Counted from the stretch's first letter, positions 1 through 8,900 are shown. The stretch: 64,000 bases of DNA from Rhizobium sp. (GCA_003527225.1 DPXQ01000157.1:1-64000); one strand, 5' to 3'. Notes: generated from the sequence alone by a model not told the origin. A program made the numbers and translations.

Positions 1-47
1 TCCCATTGGGCTTGCTCCGGTCCGGCCGCGCCATTATGAGTGGCGCC

Positions 48-956
48 ATGTTCAAACTCGCGCACATATCTGATGTTCACCTCGGGCCGCTCCCCAATCT
101 GACCATCCGTGAACTCGCATCCAAGCGCATCACCGGATATGTGAACTGGCACCGCAACAGGCGCAAGCACCTTTTTGCCAATGCGCTGGATCTCATCATC
201 GACGATCTGCGCCGCCACGAACCTGATCATCTGGCGATCACCGGCGACCTCGTCAATCTCGGCACGGGCATCGAGATCCGTCTTGCCACTGAATGGCTGA
301 GACGTACCGGCGCGCCGCTCGACACCTCCGTGGTACCGGGAAATCACGACGCCTATGTGCCCGGCGCTCGCGACCAGGCTATCCAGGCCTGGTACGACTA
401 TATGCGCGGCGACGACGACCCGTTGATCTGGCGGGAGGGCTACAAGCTCTTTCCCTATATCCGCAGGCGTGGGCCGGTGGCGCTGATCGGGTGTTCCACC
501 TCTCTCGCCACACCCCCCTTCTCCGCGACAGGCTATTTCAGCACGCGGCAGGCGCGCGAGACGGCAGAACTGTTGAAAGCCGCCGGCGAGGAAGGCCTCT
601 TTCGCGTTGTCATGATCCATCATCCGCCGATACGCGGCGCGGCCGCCCAGCACAAGCGGATGATCGGCATCCGCAGATTCGCCGCCGCTATCTCGACGGG
701 TGGTGCGGAACTCGTGTTGCATGGCCACACCCACCTCAACACCCTTTACTGGCTGGAAAGCCACGGCAAGAAGGTTCCAGTCATCGGCATCGCCTCAGCA
801 TCCCAGGGGCCTAGTGGCCACAAGCCTCCTGCCGGCTACAACCTGTTTTCGATCAGCGGAAAACCCGGAGCCTGGCACCTGCATTGGGACCGCTTCTGTC
901 TCGCCAATGCCGCCGGGTTGCTGAGAAACGACCATCAACAGGTCCTGCTCGGATGA
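48..956 (+). CDS. Metallophosphoesterase (calcineurin-like)
   Basis: This is a 302-residue calcineurin-like phosphoesterase. The dimetal-site motifs appear in the usual order: ISDVHLG near residues 7-13, ITGDLVN near 65, VPGNHDAY near 95, IHHPP near 190 and LHGHTH near 225. The family hydrolyses phosphomono- or diesters, but the substrate cannot be read from the sequence. I chose the ATG at 48 because family members begin just before the first motif; ATG 36 or an upstream start is possible since the 5' side lies outside the window. It converges on the hydrolase gene that follows. Confidence 0.85.
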   Translation: MFKLAHISDVHLGPLPNLTIRELASKRITGYVNWHRNRRKHLFANALDLIIDDLRRHEPDHLAITGDLVNLGTGIEIRLATEWLRRTGAPLDTSVVPGNHDAYVPGARDQAIQAWYDYMRGDDDPLIWREGYKLFPYIRRRGPVALIGCSTSLATPPFSATGYFSTRQARETAELLKAAGEEGLFRVVMIHHPPIRGAAAQHKRMIGIRRFAAAISTGGAELVLHGHTHLNTLYWLESHGKKVPVIGIASASQGPSGHKPPAGYNLFSISGKPGAWHLHWDRFCLANAAGLLRNDHQQVLLG

Positions 957-1024
957 CTACCCCGCACGGCGATCTCTGGACCGCCCTCCTGACCCGTGAC
1001 CGCCGACGGCGCTCCGATTGATGG

Positions 1025-1807
1025 TCACCGGGAGCGCATTATGGCATTGCGCAGGAGTTCGATGACCCGCTCCGGGCACTCGTCGACCAGCATATGCCCG
1101 GCCTTGGGAATGCGATGGACCGCGATGTTGGCAGGCAGCTCCTCGCTTTGGCTCGGCGGGAGAATGCAGTCCTCCTCACCCCATACGACGACCTGCGGCA
1201 TTGAGAGAGCGGCGAGCCCCTCCATGGGAAGGGTTCCCTGAAGCCTTTCGCCCGACGATGACACGACAAACATCGCCTCGAATATCCGGGCAAGGGCTTC
1301 CCGCGCCGCCGGATCGCCGCGCGCCGCGAGCATGTCGGCCACCATTGCATCCGGAATATTCGCGTTGAAGCCCATCATCACCTCCAGGGCACGGCGCAGT
1401 TCCGCAGAGGTTTCGGCAGACGCATAGCGGGCAAGCGCCCGGTGATTGATGGCGGGTCCGAACCCGCCCGGCGCAAACAACGTGGCGCTCAACACCCGTT
1501 CGGGAGATTTCAGCGCAAGGATCGCGGACGCGGCACCGCCGAGCGAATGCCCGGCCACATGGAATTGACGAATGTCCCGGCTTTCGAGATCAGCGATGAC
1601 GGCCTTGGCCATGCGTCCGGCACCGCCGATGCCTTCGGCATGCAACGACAGCCCGTGTCCCGGCAAGTCGTAGGCGATCACGGGATAGCCCTCCGGAAGC
1701 CCCGTCATCACCTCCCGCCAGACGAAAGCGCCGCCGCCGAAGCCGTGCAGGAGCACCAGCGGTGCCGCCACATCGAAGTCTCCGGCGGTGACAGCATTAA
1801 GCGTCAT
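1025..1807 (-). CDS. Alpha/beta-fold hydrolase
   Basis: This 260-residue alpha/beta hydrolase has the oxyanion-hole segment LLHGFGGG near residue 19, the nucleophile elbow GHSLGG near 87, the acid in WGEEDCILP and the catalytic histidine in KAGHML. It resembles the acetoin dehydrogenase E2-like/haloperoxidase branch of the fold, without a predictable substrate. Its ATG lies 3 nt after the leuA stop on the same strand, so the two are probably co-transcribed and translationally coupled. Nothing visible ties its chemistry to leucine synthesis. Confidence 0.85.
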   Translation of the reverse strand: MTLNAVTAGDFDVAAPLVLLHGFGGGAFVWREVMTGLPEGYPVIAYDLPGHGLSLHAEGIGGAGRMAKAVIADLESRDIRQFHVAGHSLGGAASAILALKSPERVLSATLFAPGGFGPAINHRALARYASAETSAELRRALEVMMGFNANIPDAMVADMLAARGDPAAREALARIFEAMFVVSSSGERLQGTLPMEGLAALSMPQVVVWGEEDCILPPSQSEELPANIAVHRIPKAGHMLVDECPERVIELLRNAIMRSR

Positions 1808-1810
1808 CTA

Positions 1811-3526
1811 TCAGGCCTTTGCAGAGCGTTCTTCAAGTACCCTGTTAGCTGCCGAGACGATCGCCTCGAGGGACGCGGCAACGATATTCGTGTTGATACC
1901 GGCGCCGAACAGCGTGCCGCCCGGATGGACCACCTCCACATAGGCAATCGCCGAGGCATTCGATCCGTGCTGGAGCGAGTGTTCCGAGTAGTCCTGCACC
2001 GACATCTCGATGCCGAGATAGGTCGAGAGTGCATTGATGAAGCCGTCGATCGGGCCGGTTCCCCTGCCCTCGATGCGCTTGACTTCCCCGCCGTCGGTAA
2101 TTTCGGCGGCGACGATCCGGATCCCCTTGTGCTCGGTATCGGGATAGGTGTGGTGATCGACGAATTTCAGCCGGGCGCCGGGCTGCTCCACGTAGCGCTC
2201 GATGAAGCGCTCGTAGATGCGCCTCGAAGGCAGCTCAACACCCTCCTCGTCGGTGATGTGCTGGATATCCTCGCGGAACTCGACTTGCAGGTTGCGCGGC
2301 AGGTTGATGCCGTAATCCTCCTGCAGGATATAGGCGATACCGCCCTTTCCGGACTGCGAATTGATGCGGATGATCGCTTCGTAGGTGCGGCCGACGTCCT
2401 GCGGATCGATCGGCAGATAGGGCACTTCCCAGACCGGAGAATTGGCCTTGCGTCTCGCCTTCATGCCCTTGTTGATCGCGTCCTGATGCGAACCGGAAAA
2501 CGCGGTATAGACCAGCTCTCCGACATAAGGGTGGCGTTCCGGAATGGTCATCTGGTTCGAATATTCATAGACCGCCTTGATGTGCTCGATGTCAGAACAG
2601 TCGAGCTTCGGATCGACCCCTTGCGTGAACATGTTCAACGCCAGCGTGACGATATCCACATTGCCGGTGCGTTCGCCGTTGCCGAACAGCGTGCCTTCGA
2701 CGCGGTCGGCACCCGCCATCAACGCCAGTTCGGTCGCGGCAATCCCGGTGCCACGGTCGTTGTGCGGATGCAGCGACACGATGACATTCTCGCGGTTGTC
2801 GATGTGGCGGCACATCCACTCGATCTGGTCGGCATAGATGTTCGGTGTCGCCATCTCGACGGTCGACGGCAGGTTGAGGATCAGCTTGTTTTCCGGCGTC
2901 GGCTTGATGATGCCGATCACGGCATTGGAAATCTCCAGCGCCACGTCCAGCTCGGTGCCGGTGAAGCTTTCCGGCGAGTATTCGAAGCGGAAGCCGCCGC
3001 CTGCCTTGGCCGCCATGTCGGTGATCATCTTGGCGGCGTCGACAGCGATCTGCTTGATCCCGGCGACGTCTTTGCCGAACACCACCCGGCGCTGCAATTC
3101 GCTCGTGGAGTTATAAAAGTGGATGATCGGACGGTGTGCGCCTTCCAGCGCCTCGAAGGTGCGGGTGATGAGTTCCGGCCGGCACTGCACCAGTACCTGC
3201 AGCGATACGTCGTCGGGCACGTTGCCTTCCTCGACGCACCAGCGGGCGAAATCAAAGTCCGTCTGCGAGGCCGACGGGAAGCCGATTTCGATCTCCTTGA
3301 ACCCGATGTCCAGCAACAGCTGGAACATGCGGGCCTTGCGGTCGTGGCCCATTGGATTGACCAGTGACTGGTTGCCGTCGCGAAGGTCGACCGAGCACCA
3401 GATCGGCGCCGTGGTGATGATCTTCGACGGCCAGGTACGGTCCTTGATGTCAATCTGCGGATAGGGCCGGTACTTCAACGCCGCGTCGGGCATGCCCTGC
3501 TTTACGGAATGGGTTCTTGCAATCAT
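1811..3526 (-). CDS. leuA: 2-isopropylmalate synthase
   Basis: LeuA condenses acetyl-CoA with 2-oxoisovalerate, the first committed step of leucine synthesis. The 571-residue protein has the HMGL-like TIM barrel with the DLRDGNQSL motif near residue 50, SLHPHNDRGTG (metal-binding histidines) and GNGERTGN, then a C-terminal LeuA allosteric domain with the alpha-isopropylmalate synthase layout. It is the long (type 2) form. I preferred the ATG at 3526 over 3550 because a GAGGA Shine-Dalgarno lies upstream and the protein then starts MIART. A 325-nt leader precedes it with a Leu-codon-rich small ORF and alternative hairpins (see the separate entries). Confidence 0.96.
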   Translation of the reverse strand: MIARTHSVKQGMPDAALKYRPYPQIDIKDRTWPSKIITTAPIWCSVDLRDGNQSLVNPMGHDRKARMFQLLLDIGFKEIEIGFPSASQTDFDFARWCVEEGNVPDDVSLQVLVQCRPELITRTFEALEGAHRPIIHFYNSTSELQRRVVFGKDVAGIKQIAVDAAKMITDMAAKAGGGFRFEYSPESFTGTELDVALEISNAVIGIIKPTPENKLILNLPSTVEMATPNIYADQIEWMCRHIDNRENVIVSLHPHNDRGTGIAATELALMAGADRVEGTLFGNGERTGNVDIVTLALNMFTQGVDPKLDCSDIEHIKAVYEYSNQMTIPERHPYVGELVYTAFSGSHQDAINKGMKARRKANSPVWEVPYLPIDPQDVGRTYEAIIRINSQSGKGGIAYILQEDYGINLPRNLQVEFREDIQHITDEEGVELPSRRIYERFIERYVEQPGARLKFVDHHTYPDTEHKGIRIVAAEITDGGEVKRIEGRGTGPIDGFINALSTYLGIEMSVQDYSEHSLQHGSNASAIAYVEVVHPGGTLFGAGINTNIVAASLEAIVSAANRVLEERSAKA

Positions 3527-3546
3527 CTTCGTCTCGTCCTCTTCCC

Positions 3547-3723
3547 GCATTTGCCTTGGCTCTTAGCGCATCGATTACAGCTTGGCGACGGCAAATGCTG
3601 ACCCGTTGCGGGTCAAAATCTCATTTTGATGGAGTTTTTCGAGGAGCTATGCCTGACGGCTATTCGGCCGCCGGGCGCTCCTCAATGGACCCGGCAACCG
3701 AGCGTAAGGTCGAGAAGAAGAAG
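3547..3723 (-). promoter_or_regulatory. Candidate leuA attenuator/leader structure
   Basis: Between the Leu-codon run and leuA there are competing complementary segments. GAGGAGC at the leader stop codon (3677-3683) can pair with GCTCCTC (3641-3647), and also with the upstream Leu codons CUUCUC. Closer to leuA come a 7-bp hairpin TGACCCG-CAA-CGGGTCA and a 9-bp inverted repeat GCATTTGCC/GGCAAATGC (3590-3598 and 3547-3555) just before the leuA ribosome-binding site. No U-rich intrinsic terminator follows, so control could be translational or Rho-dependent. The pairing is read by eye. Confidence 0.4.
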
Positions 3724-3807
3724 CGAGGGTAGCACGCGCACATTCGCTGTAGCCGACGAACGGCCACGGGCAAACTCTTCGCAGATGGGTGCGCTTTTGC
3801 TCTTCAT
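3682..3807 (-). CDS. Candidate leucine leader peptide of leuA
   Basis: This 41-codon ORF ends 155 nt upstream of leuA. Its distal half is Leu-rich: a run of four Leu codons (ctt ctt ctt ctc) at residues 29-32, then D-L-T-L. No Shine-Dalgarno is visible, but a promoter-like pair (TTGCCT, 17 bp, TATAGA) ends 7 nt before the ATG. The transcript would therefore start at or next to the start codon, the same arrangement as trpL in this window. A GTG at residue 23 would give a shorter peptide. It is inferred to sense leucyl-tRNA; translation has not been shown. Confidence 0.5.
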   Translation of the reverse strand: MKSKSAPICEEFARGRSSATANVRVLPSLLLLDLTLGCRVH

Positions 3808-3814
3808 GTTTCGA

Positions 3815-3843
3815 TCTATAGCCAAGGGAGGTTTCGAAGGCAA
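3815..3843 (-). promoter_or_regulatory. Predicted promoter of leu leader and leuA
   Basis: The -35 is TTGCCT (3838-3843) and the -10 is TATAGA (3815-3820), with a 17-bp spacer, on the minus strand immediately after the benE-like stop codon. The expected start of transcription falls on the leader ATG at 3807. Confidence 0.5.
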
Positions 3844-3851
3844 GCAGGACC

Positions 3852-5036
3852 TCATTTTTTCGATGCCCGAGCGAACTGCAGCAGCACCATCATCAGTCCG
3901 CCCGCCACAAGCCCCCAGAAAGCGCCGGAGATCCCCGCGAAGGTGACGCCCGATGCCGTGATCAGGAAGGTGACGGCGGCAGCCTCCCGGGTCTCCGCAT
4001 CCTTGAAGGCGGCGACCGCCGAACCGGAAAAGGCGGCAATCAGGGCAAGGCCCGCAACCGCCTGAATAAGGATCGGCGGCGCGAGCGAGACGAAGGCGGT
4101 GACGGCGCCGGCAGCAAGCCCCAGGATGACATAACCGATGCCGGCGATGATCGCCGCCCAGTAGCGCTTGCCTGGATCGGGATGGGCGTCCTCACCCGCG
4201 CACATCGCCGCGGTGATCGCCGCCAGATTGACGGCGTGCCCGCCAAACGGCGCGGAGAAAAGCGAGAAGAGCCCGGTCACCGCAAACAGTGGCCCCGGCA
4301 TGGGATTGTAGTGGTTTACCTTCAACACAGCGATGCCGGGAATGTTCTGCGAAGCCATCGTGACGATGAAGAGCGGCAGCGCGATCGATACCAGCGCCGG
4401 CAGTGTGAACACCGGCATCACCAGCTCCATCGGCGGAGCAAGCGACTGGGTCCAGCTTGCCATCGCACCTTCCGGCAGATCGACGCCGAAGGCGAGCACC
4501 AGCGCGAAGGCGGCAAGCGCCGCCGGCACCGCATAGAGCCGCTTGAAGGCGAGCACCGCCGCCCAGGCGATCAGGATCGGCAGGCCGAGCTTCGGATCGA
4601 AGGCGATGGCCTTGAACGGCGCGAAGCACAGGCCGAGGATCACGCCCGAGAGCATGGCATTGGCAAGCGGCGCGGGAATGGCCGCCACCGCCCGGCCGAG
4701 CGGCCTGAACAAGCCAGCAATGACGATCAGCACGCCACAGACGAGGAAGGCGCCGACGGCAGCGGCAAAGCCGCCCTCGACCGCGCCGGCCGTCGCAAGA
4801 AGTGCCGCACCCGGCGTCGACCAGGCGATCGACACCGGCAGCTTGGTCCAGGCGCTCAAGACGATCGCACAGAGCCCCATCGACACCGACAGCGCCATCA
4901 GGCCGGACGCAGCCTCGAAGTCGCTGCCTCCAACGCCCTTCAGGCCCTGCAGCACGACGGCGAACGAGCTGGCGAAACCGACAAAGGCGGTCAGGCAGCC
5001 CATGAAAAAGCTTTGAAACGAAAGATCTTTGAACAT
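3852..5036 (-). CDS. BenE/YdcO-family benzoate:H+ symporter-like permease
   Basis: This 394-residue inner-membrane permease has about 12 hydrophobic segments. It matches the BenE family in length, in the N-terminal pattern MGCLTAFVGFASSFAVVLQGL, and in the SIAWSTPGAALL and GGHAVNLAAITAAMCAG segments. Members import benzoate or related aromatic acids with protons, but no aromatic catabolic gene is next door, so the substrate is open. ATG 5036 (MFKDLSF) was chosen because it starts right before the first family-conserved segment; ATG 5054 would add six residues. The leuA leader promoter follows immediately. Confidence 0.8.
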   Translation of the reverse strand: MFKDLSFQSFFMGCLTAFVGFASSFAVVLQGLKGVGGSDFEAASGLMALSVSMGLCAIVLSAWTKLPVSIAWSTPGAALLATAGAVEGGFAAAVGAFLVCGVLIVIAGLFRPLGRAVAAIPAPLANAMLSGVILGLCFAPFKAIAFDPKLGLPILIAWAAVLAFKRLYAVPAALAAFALVLAFGVDLPEGAMASWTQSLAPPMELVMPVFTLPALVSIALPLFIVTMASQNIPGIAVLKVNHYNPMPGPLFAVTGLFSLFSAPFGGHAVNLAAITAAMCAGEDAHPDPGKRYWAAIIAGIGYVILGLAAGAVTAFVSLAPPILIQAVAGLALIAAFSGSAVAAFKDAETREAAAVTFLITASGVTFAGISGAFWGLVAGGLMMVLLQFARASKK

Positions 5037-5226
5037 GAGAGGCCGGGGGAGCAAAATGACAATCGCCCACCAACAGCAAAGTTAAGCGGGATTGGCAAGG
5101 CAGGCTTACGGCGAACGGGTACGGTAGTGAAGGAGGAGAAGCGGGCCAAGCTCTTTCGGACGGGAGAGAGACTAATTCCCTGTCCATGCATCAGGCTTCG
5201 CGGCGATGCCCTCCGCAGACGGCTGG

Positions 5227-6303
5227 TCAGCCATCCGGCGCGGCCAGCCTGAAACTCATGACGGCGTCCCGGACGCGCTTTTCGCCCTTCCTGTCGCCGA
5301 GAAAATGATATCCGACGACCGTATATCCGCGCTTCTTGTAGACCACATAGGCCGCAATGCTCTTCACGGTCGCGCCGCTCACTTCGCCCTGATACTCGCG
5401 CATGATCCCTGGCACCTTGGGCAGGCCTACACCGGGATGGTCCTTGGCAGGGACCGCGAGGCGCTCGTTCATGAAGAAGATCTTGTCCGCCAGGTTCTGC
5501 TCCCACGCATCGGCGAAATCCTTCACCTTGGTGGTCTGGCCGAGGTCAAGCGCCCAGACGAGCACCCCTTCCACCCGGTCCGGATGCCGCATGTCGACGG
5601 AGTAGGGCTCGGAAGCATCGATCACATTCGACCAGATCGATGGCACCGCGATCCAGAATCCGCGATCGGAATTGCGTCGCCAGACCACCGTTTCTTCGTC
5701 ACCTGCGGGCGCCGGCGTTTCCTTGGGCGCGGGCTTCTCCGCTTCGGCTTCGACATTCTCTAGCGTCAGGGTCGCCGAGCAGTGCTGAAATACCTTCATG
5801 TACTCGTCGAAGATTCCGTCCGGCGCCGAATAGGACATCAGCAGGAACACGCGCGGCGCTGTCACGACCATCTGGGCGTGCCGAAACTTGCGCATCTTTC
5901 CGGCCGTGTCCGTGGTGCTGTAGCTGGCGATGAGAAAAGGGGCCTGCTGCTCGGCGACCGTCGCCGATCCTTCGTTCATGATCCGCCCGTCCCTGGCGTC
6001 AAGCAGTTGCGCCTTGAGCATGTCGAGCTGGGCCTTTGCCGTCTTCTCGTTTGTCTTCTCCCGATCGATCACCTGAATGATGATCGTGACGTCGCGGGCA
6101 CTGTCTGCCGGACCGAAAAACACCCGGGCGCCACTGGACGCTTGCCGGAAGTCCCAGTCCGAGGGAAACTGGCAGGTGAAGCCGGAATTGTCCTTGTAGG
6201 TACGGAAGGTGACGACCTGCGCGGCAACCGGAAACGCTGTCGCAATGAGCAGACACCCCGCCAGAAATAGGCGCGCATAAACTTCCTTGGCTAAAATATG
6301 CAT
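5227..6303 (-). CDS. Secreted two-domain protein of unknown function (possibly PsbP/MOG1-like)
   Basis: The 358-residue protein begins with a clear signal peptide (residues 1-28, ending PVAAQ), so it is probably periplasmic. It appears to contain two repeated modules of about 150 residues. Each has a FxxxFPSxW-type start (FTCQFPSDWDF near 42, GFWIAVPSIWSNV near 222) and ends in a strand with FRHAQ/SYSAP or VVGYHFLGDR, joined by an acidic, Pro/Glu-rich linker near 188-208. That pattern recalls PsbP/MOG1-type folds, but this is a weak structural guess. It lies between the permease and clpP and has no obvious functional neighbour. Confidence 0.6.
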   Translation of the reverse strand: MHILAKEVYARLFLAGCLLIATAFPVAAQVVTFRTYKDNSGFTCQFPSDWDFRQASSGARVFFGPADSARDVTIIIQVIDREKTNEKTAKAQLDMLKAQLLDARDGRIMNEGSATVAEQQAPFLIASYSTTDTAGKMRKFRHAQMVVTAPRVFLLMSYSAPDGIFDEYMKVFQHCSATLTLENVEAEAEKPAPKETPAPAGDEETVVWRRNSDRGFWIAVPSIWSNVIDASEPYSVDMRHPDRVEGVLVWALDLGQTTKVKDFADAWEQNLADKIFFMNERLAVPAKDHPGVGLPKVPGIMREYQGEVSGATVKSIAAYVVYKKRGYTVVGYHFLGDRKGEKRVRDAVMSFRLAAPDG

Positions 6304-6477
6304 CGATCTCCGCCTCCCGTTCCATCGTCGACCATATTCGGACGATCCACCGTGTCAAACGAATACCACCGGGTTGGACTTTCGTTTCGCGCCGGGAATG
6401 TCTCGGTCGAATATCGAAAAACGATTGAACAAGAGACGTACGGTCAATGGCCGCTTCTATTGCAGAGACCACCCGCC

Positions 6478-6515
6478 CAAACGCAAACCCCCGCCGGCTC
6501 TCGCCGACGGGGGTT
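6478..6515 (-). terminator. Rho-independent terminator after clpP
   Basis: Minus-strand hairpin with an AACCCCCG/CGGGGGTT stem (8 bp, extended by GGC/GCC across a 2-nt mismatch), followed by a T-rich TTTGCGTTT stretch, 28 nt after the clpP stop codon. Confidence 0.7.
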
Positions 6516-6542
6516 GCTCCAATTCAATCTCTGGGCCGAAGC

Positions 6543-7124
6543 TCAGATATCCGACTGCTTCTCGATGATCTTTGAAACGAGGCCGTATTCCTTGGCCTCC
6601 TCGGCCGACAGCCAGTAGTCGCGGTCGGTGTCCTTGGCGATCTTTTCGACCGGCTGGCCAGTGGCGGCTGCGAAGATCTTGTTGAGCCGCTCGTTCATCT
6701 TGATGATCTCGCGGGCCTGGATCTCGATGTCGGAGGCCATGCCGCGCGTCCCGCCCGACGGTTGGTGCAGCAGGAAGCGGGTGTTCGGCAGGCAGAGGCG
6801 GCGTTCCTTCGGGACGCTGACGTAGATCAGCGCGCCGGCGGAGGCGACCCAGCCCGTTCCGATGATCCAGACCTTCGGCTTGATGAACTTGATCATGTCA
6901 TGAATGGAATCGCCCGATTCCACATGGCCGCCCGGAGAATTGACGTAGACGCGGATATCGTCGTCGCTTGCGGCCGCGAGCGCAACGAGCTGCGTGCAGA
7001 CCTTCTGGGCGAGTTCCTGGGTGATCCCGCCATAGATGAAGATCGAACGCGACTTGAAAAGGTTCGCTTCCGTTTCCTTGCCGAGCGGCAGTTCCTTGCT
7101 CTTGTCGTCTTCGTCTTCATTCAT
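6543..7124 (-). CDS. ClpP-type serine protease subunit (divergent paralogue)
   Basis: This 193-residue ClpP-family peptidase keeps the catalytic triad: Ser in GWVASAGA (normally GxxASMGA), His in FLLHQPSGG and Asp in DRDYWLSA. The sequence around the serine ([12 protein letters not shown]) is unlike canonical ClpP, and an acidic, Lys-rich N-terminus ([10 protein letters not shown]) replaces the usual processing region. It is therefore one of the extra rhizobial ClpP paralogues rather than the housekeeping subunit next to clpX. ATG 7124 was chosen for the GGAG sequence 8 nt upstream; an in-frame ATG at 7205 gives an atypical extension. No Clp ATPase lies nearby. Confidence 0.85.
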   Translation of the reverse strand: MNEDEDDKSKELPLGKETEANLFKSRSIFIYGGITQELAQKVCTQLVALAAASDDDIRVYVNSPGGHVESGDSIHDMIKFIKPKVWIIGTGWVASAGALIYVSVPKERRLCLPNTRFLLHQPSGGTRGMASDIEIQAREIIKMNERLNKIFAAATGQPVEKIAKDTDRDYWLSAEEAKEYGLVSKIIEKQSDI

Positions 7125-7238
7125 CGGATAGTCTCCACTTGGATTCGTTCTCCCGGACATAGTGCGACTCATGTCGTAAAACAATGCGGGAAAAAGACAA
7201 GGCATGGAACCGGTGAACAGGCCGTTAGCGCGGCAGGC

Positions 7239-7679
7239 TCATCGCGCGATACGCGTGGAAAGAATGATCGAGGACAGCGTCCGCTCCACCCCGGCAAGTT
7301 CACCGATGCGATCGATCAACTGGTCGAGTTCGGCAATGGAATGAGCGGCGAGGATGGCAATCAGGTCGAAGGTGCCGTTGACCGAATGAAGCGTCGTCAC
7401 CTCGCGGATGGCGGCAAGCTCCGCCGTCACCGTCGACAGAGACTTCGGCGCGATGGTGATCAGCACATGCGCACGGATGAGCCCGCTCAGGTATGCCTCG
7501 GAGAGGCGAAGCCCGTAGCCCGCGATCACGCCTTCCCGTTCCAGCCTTTCGAGCCTCGCCTGCACCGTCGTTCGCGACAGGCCGAGTTTGCGCGCCATGG
7601 TCGCGACCGGCATGCGGGCGTCCTCGCCAAGCAGCGCCAGGAGTTCGCGATCCTTTTCCGAAATCTGCATTTCGTCCAA
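7239..7679 (-). CDS. Lrp/AsnC-family transcriptional regulator
   Basis: This 146-residue Lrp/AsnC regulator has an N-terminal winged helix-turn-helix (MARKLGLSRTTVQARLERLEREG, residues 28-50) and a C-terminal RAM ligand-binding domain (VNGTFDLIAIL near 100). It is divergently transcribed from the lysine 6-dehydrogenase-like gene across 117 bp, the classic position for a local amino-acid-responsive activator, so lysine or a related amino acid is the likely effector (inference). The start MDEMQISEKD could also be MQISEKD, 9 nt downstream. Confidence 0.9.
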   Translation of the reverse strand: MDEMQISEKDRELLALLGEDARMPVATMARKLGLSRTTVQARLERLEREGVIAGYGLRLSEAYLSGLIRAHVLITIAPKSLSTVTAELAAIREVTTLHSVNGTFDLIAILAAHSIAELDQLIDRIGELAGVERTLSSIILSTRIAR

Positions 7680-7692
7680 ATCCTTCGTCTAT

Positions 7693-7710
7693 ATGTAGAA
7701 ATAGATACAT
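7693..7710. promoter_or_regulatory. Small dyad in the lrp-dehydrogenase intergenic region
   Basis: ATGTA and TACAT arms flank an 8-nt AT-rich centre, just upstream of the Lrp-family start codon and about 90 bp upstream of the dehydrogenase. AT-rich 15-18 bp dyads of this sort are typical Lrp-family sites. The match is short, so it is only a candidate. Confidence 0.3.
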
Positions 7711-7796
7711 CAATACGCTCATTCTGTCGCTATGAAACGATCAATCAAAGCGGCAATCTGTCCTTTATCTGACGCATTTCAAATAGGGGAACATCA

Positions 7797-8900
7797 ATGA
7801 AGAATATTGTCGTTATCGGCGCGGGCAAAATCGGCGGTGCCATTGCGCACATGCTGGCCGCGAGCGGCGACTATCATGTGACGGTGGCGGACCGGAGCAA
7901 GGAACAGCTCGACGCCATCGCCAGGCACGACGGGATATCCACGGCAGCCGTCGACATCAGCGACAGCACGGCGCTCGACGCATTGCTCGCCGGCAAGTTC
8001 GCGGTGCTGAGCGCCGCCCCCTTCCACCTGACCGCCGCCATCGCCGAAGCGGCCGCTCGGACCGGCGTCCACTATCTCGACCTCACCGAGGACGTCGCCA
8101 CCACCAAGCATGTCGAAGAACTGGCGAAGAACGCCAGGACCGCCTTCATTCCCCAATGCGGCCTTGCGCCCGGCTTCATCTCGATCGTCGCGCACGATCT
8201 CGCCAGCCGTTTCGACACGCTCGACAGCGTGCGCATGCGCGTCGGCGCCTTGCCGCAATATCCTTCCAACGCCCTGAACTACAACTTGACCTGGAGCACG
8301 GACGGCCTGATCAACGAATATATCGAGCCCTGCGAGGCGATCGTCGAAGGCCGCCTCATCACGGTTCCGGCCATGGAAGAGCGGGAAGAGTTTTCCCTCG
8401 ACGGCGTGACCTATGAAGCCTTCAACACCTCCGGCGGGCTCGGCACGCTCTGCAAGACGCTGGAAGGCAAGGTGCGGACCATGAACTACCGCACCATCCG
8501 CTATCCGGGCCATCAGACGATCGTCAAGGCGCTGCTCAACGACCTCAACCTCAAAAACCGCCGCGATGTCCTGAAGGACCTCTTCGAAAACGCCCTGCCC
8601 GCCACCATGCAGGACGTGGTCGTGATCTTCGTGACCGTATGCGGCACGCGTGACGGCCGATTCATGCAGGATACCTATGCGAACAAGGTCTATTCGGGCG
8701 TCGTCTCCGGTCGCCGCATGAGCGCCATCCAGATCACCACCGCCGCCGGCATCTGCACGGTTCTGGACATGCTGGCCAATGGTGAAGTTCCGCAAAAGGG
8801 CTTCGTGCGGCAGGAGGAAATCAGCCTCGAGCGCTTCCTGGCGAACCGCTTCGGCCGGGTCTATGATCCGGAAGTGGCAAAGCTCGCAAAGGCTGGCTGA
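7797..8900 (+). CDS. Saccharopine dehydrogenase-family protein, probable L-lysine 6-dehydrogenase
   Basis: This 367-residue protein has an N-terminal Rossmann fold (VVIGAGKIGGAIA, residues 5-17) and the saccharopine-dehydrogenase C-terminal domain. The pattern QCGLAPGFISIVA near 121 and GALPQYPSNALNYNLTWS near 150 is what I know from proteobacterial L-lysine 6-dehydrogenases, which convert lysine to allysine/piperideine-6-carboxylate with NAD+. The divergent Lrp regulator fits an inducible lysine catabolic gene. The start is supported by GGGGA upstream. Other saccharopine-dehydrogenase-like activities cannot be excluded. Confidence 0.75.
   Translation: MKNIVVIGAGKIGGAIAHMLAASGDYHVTVADRSKEQLDAIARHDGISTAAVDISDSTALDALLAGKFAVLSAAPFHLTAAIAEAAARTGVHYLDLTEDVATTKHVEELAKNARTAFIPQCGLAPGFISIVAHDLASRFDTLDSVRMRVGALPQYPSNALNYNLTWSTDGLINEYIEPCEAIVEGRLITVPAMEEREEFSLDGVTYEAFNTSGGLGTLCKTLEGKVRTMNYRTIRYPGHQTIVKALLNDLNLKNRRDVLKDLFENALPATMQDVVVIFVTVCGTRDGRFMQDTYANKVYSGVVSGRRMSAIQITTAAGICTVLDMLANGEVPQKGFVRQEEISLERFLANRFGRVYDPEVAKLAKAG

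Noticed and set aside
1442..3367. 641-codon ORF opposite leuA
   Set aside because: It runs antisense to an unmistakable leuA, has Arg/Asp/His-rich shadow composition and no family motif; long antisense frames are expected in GC-rich genes.
3601..3650. Plus-strand terminator (TCAAAAT/ATTTTGA stem with GTTTTT)
   Set aside because: The stem is AT-only, and no plus-strand gene lies upstream; the dyad is better explained as part of the leuA leader.
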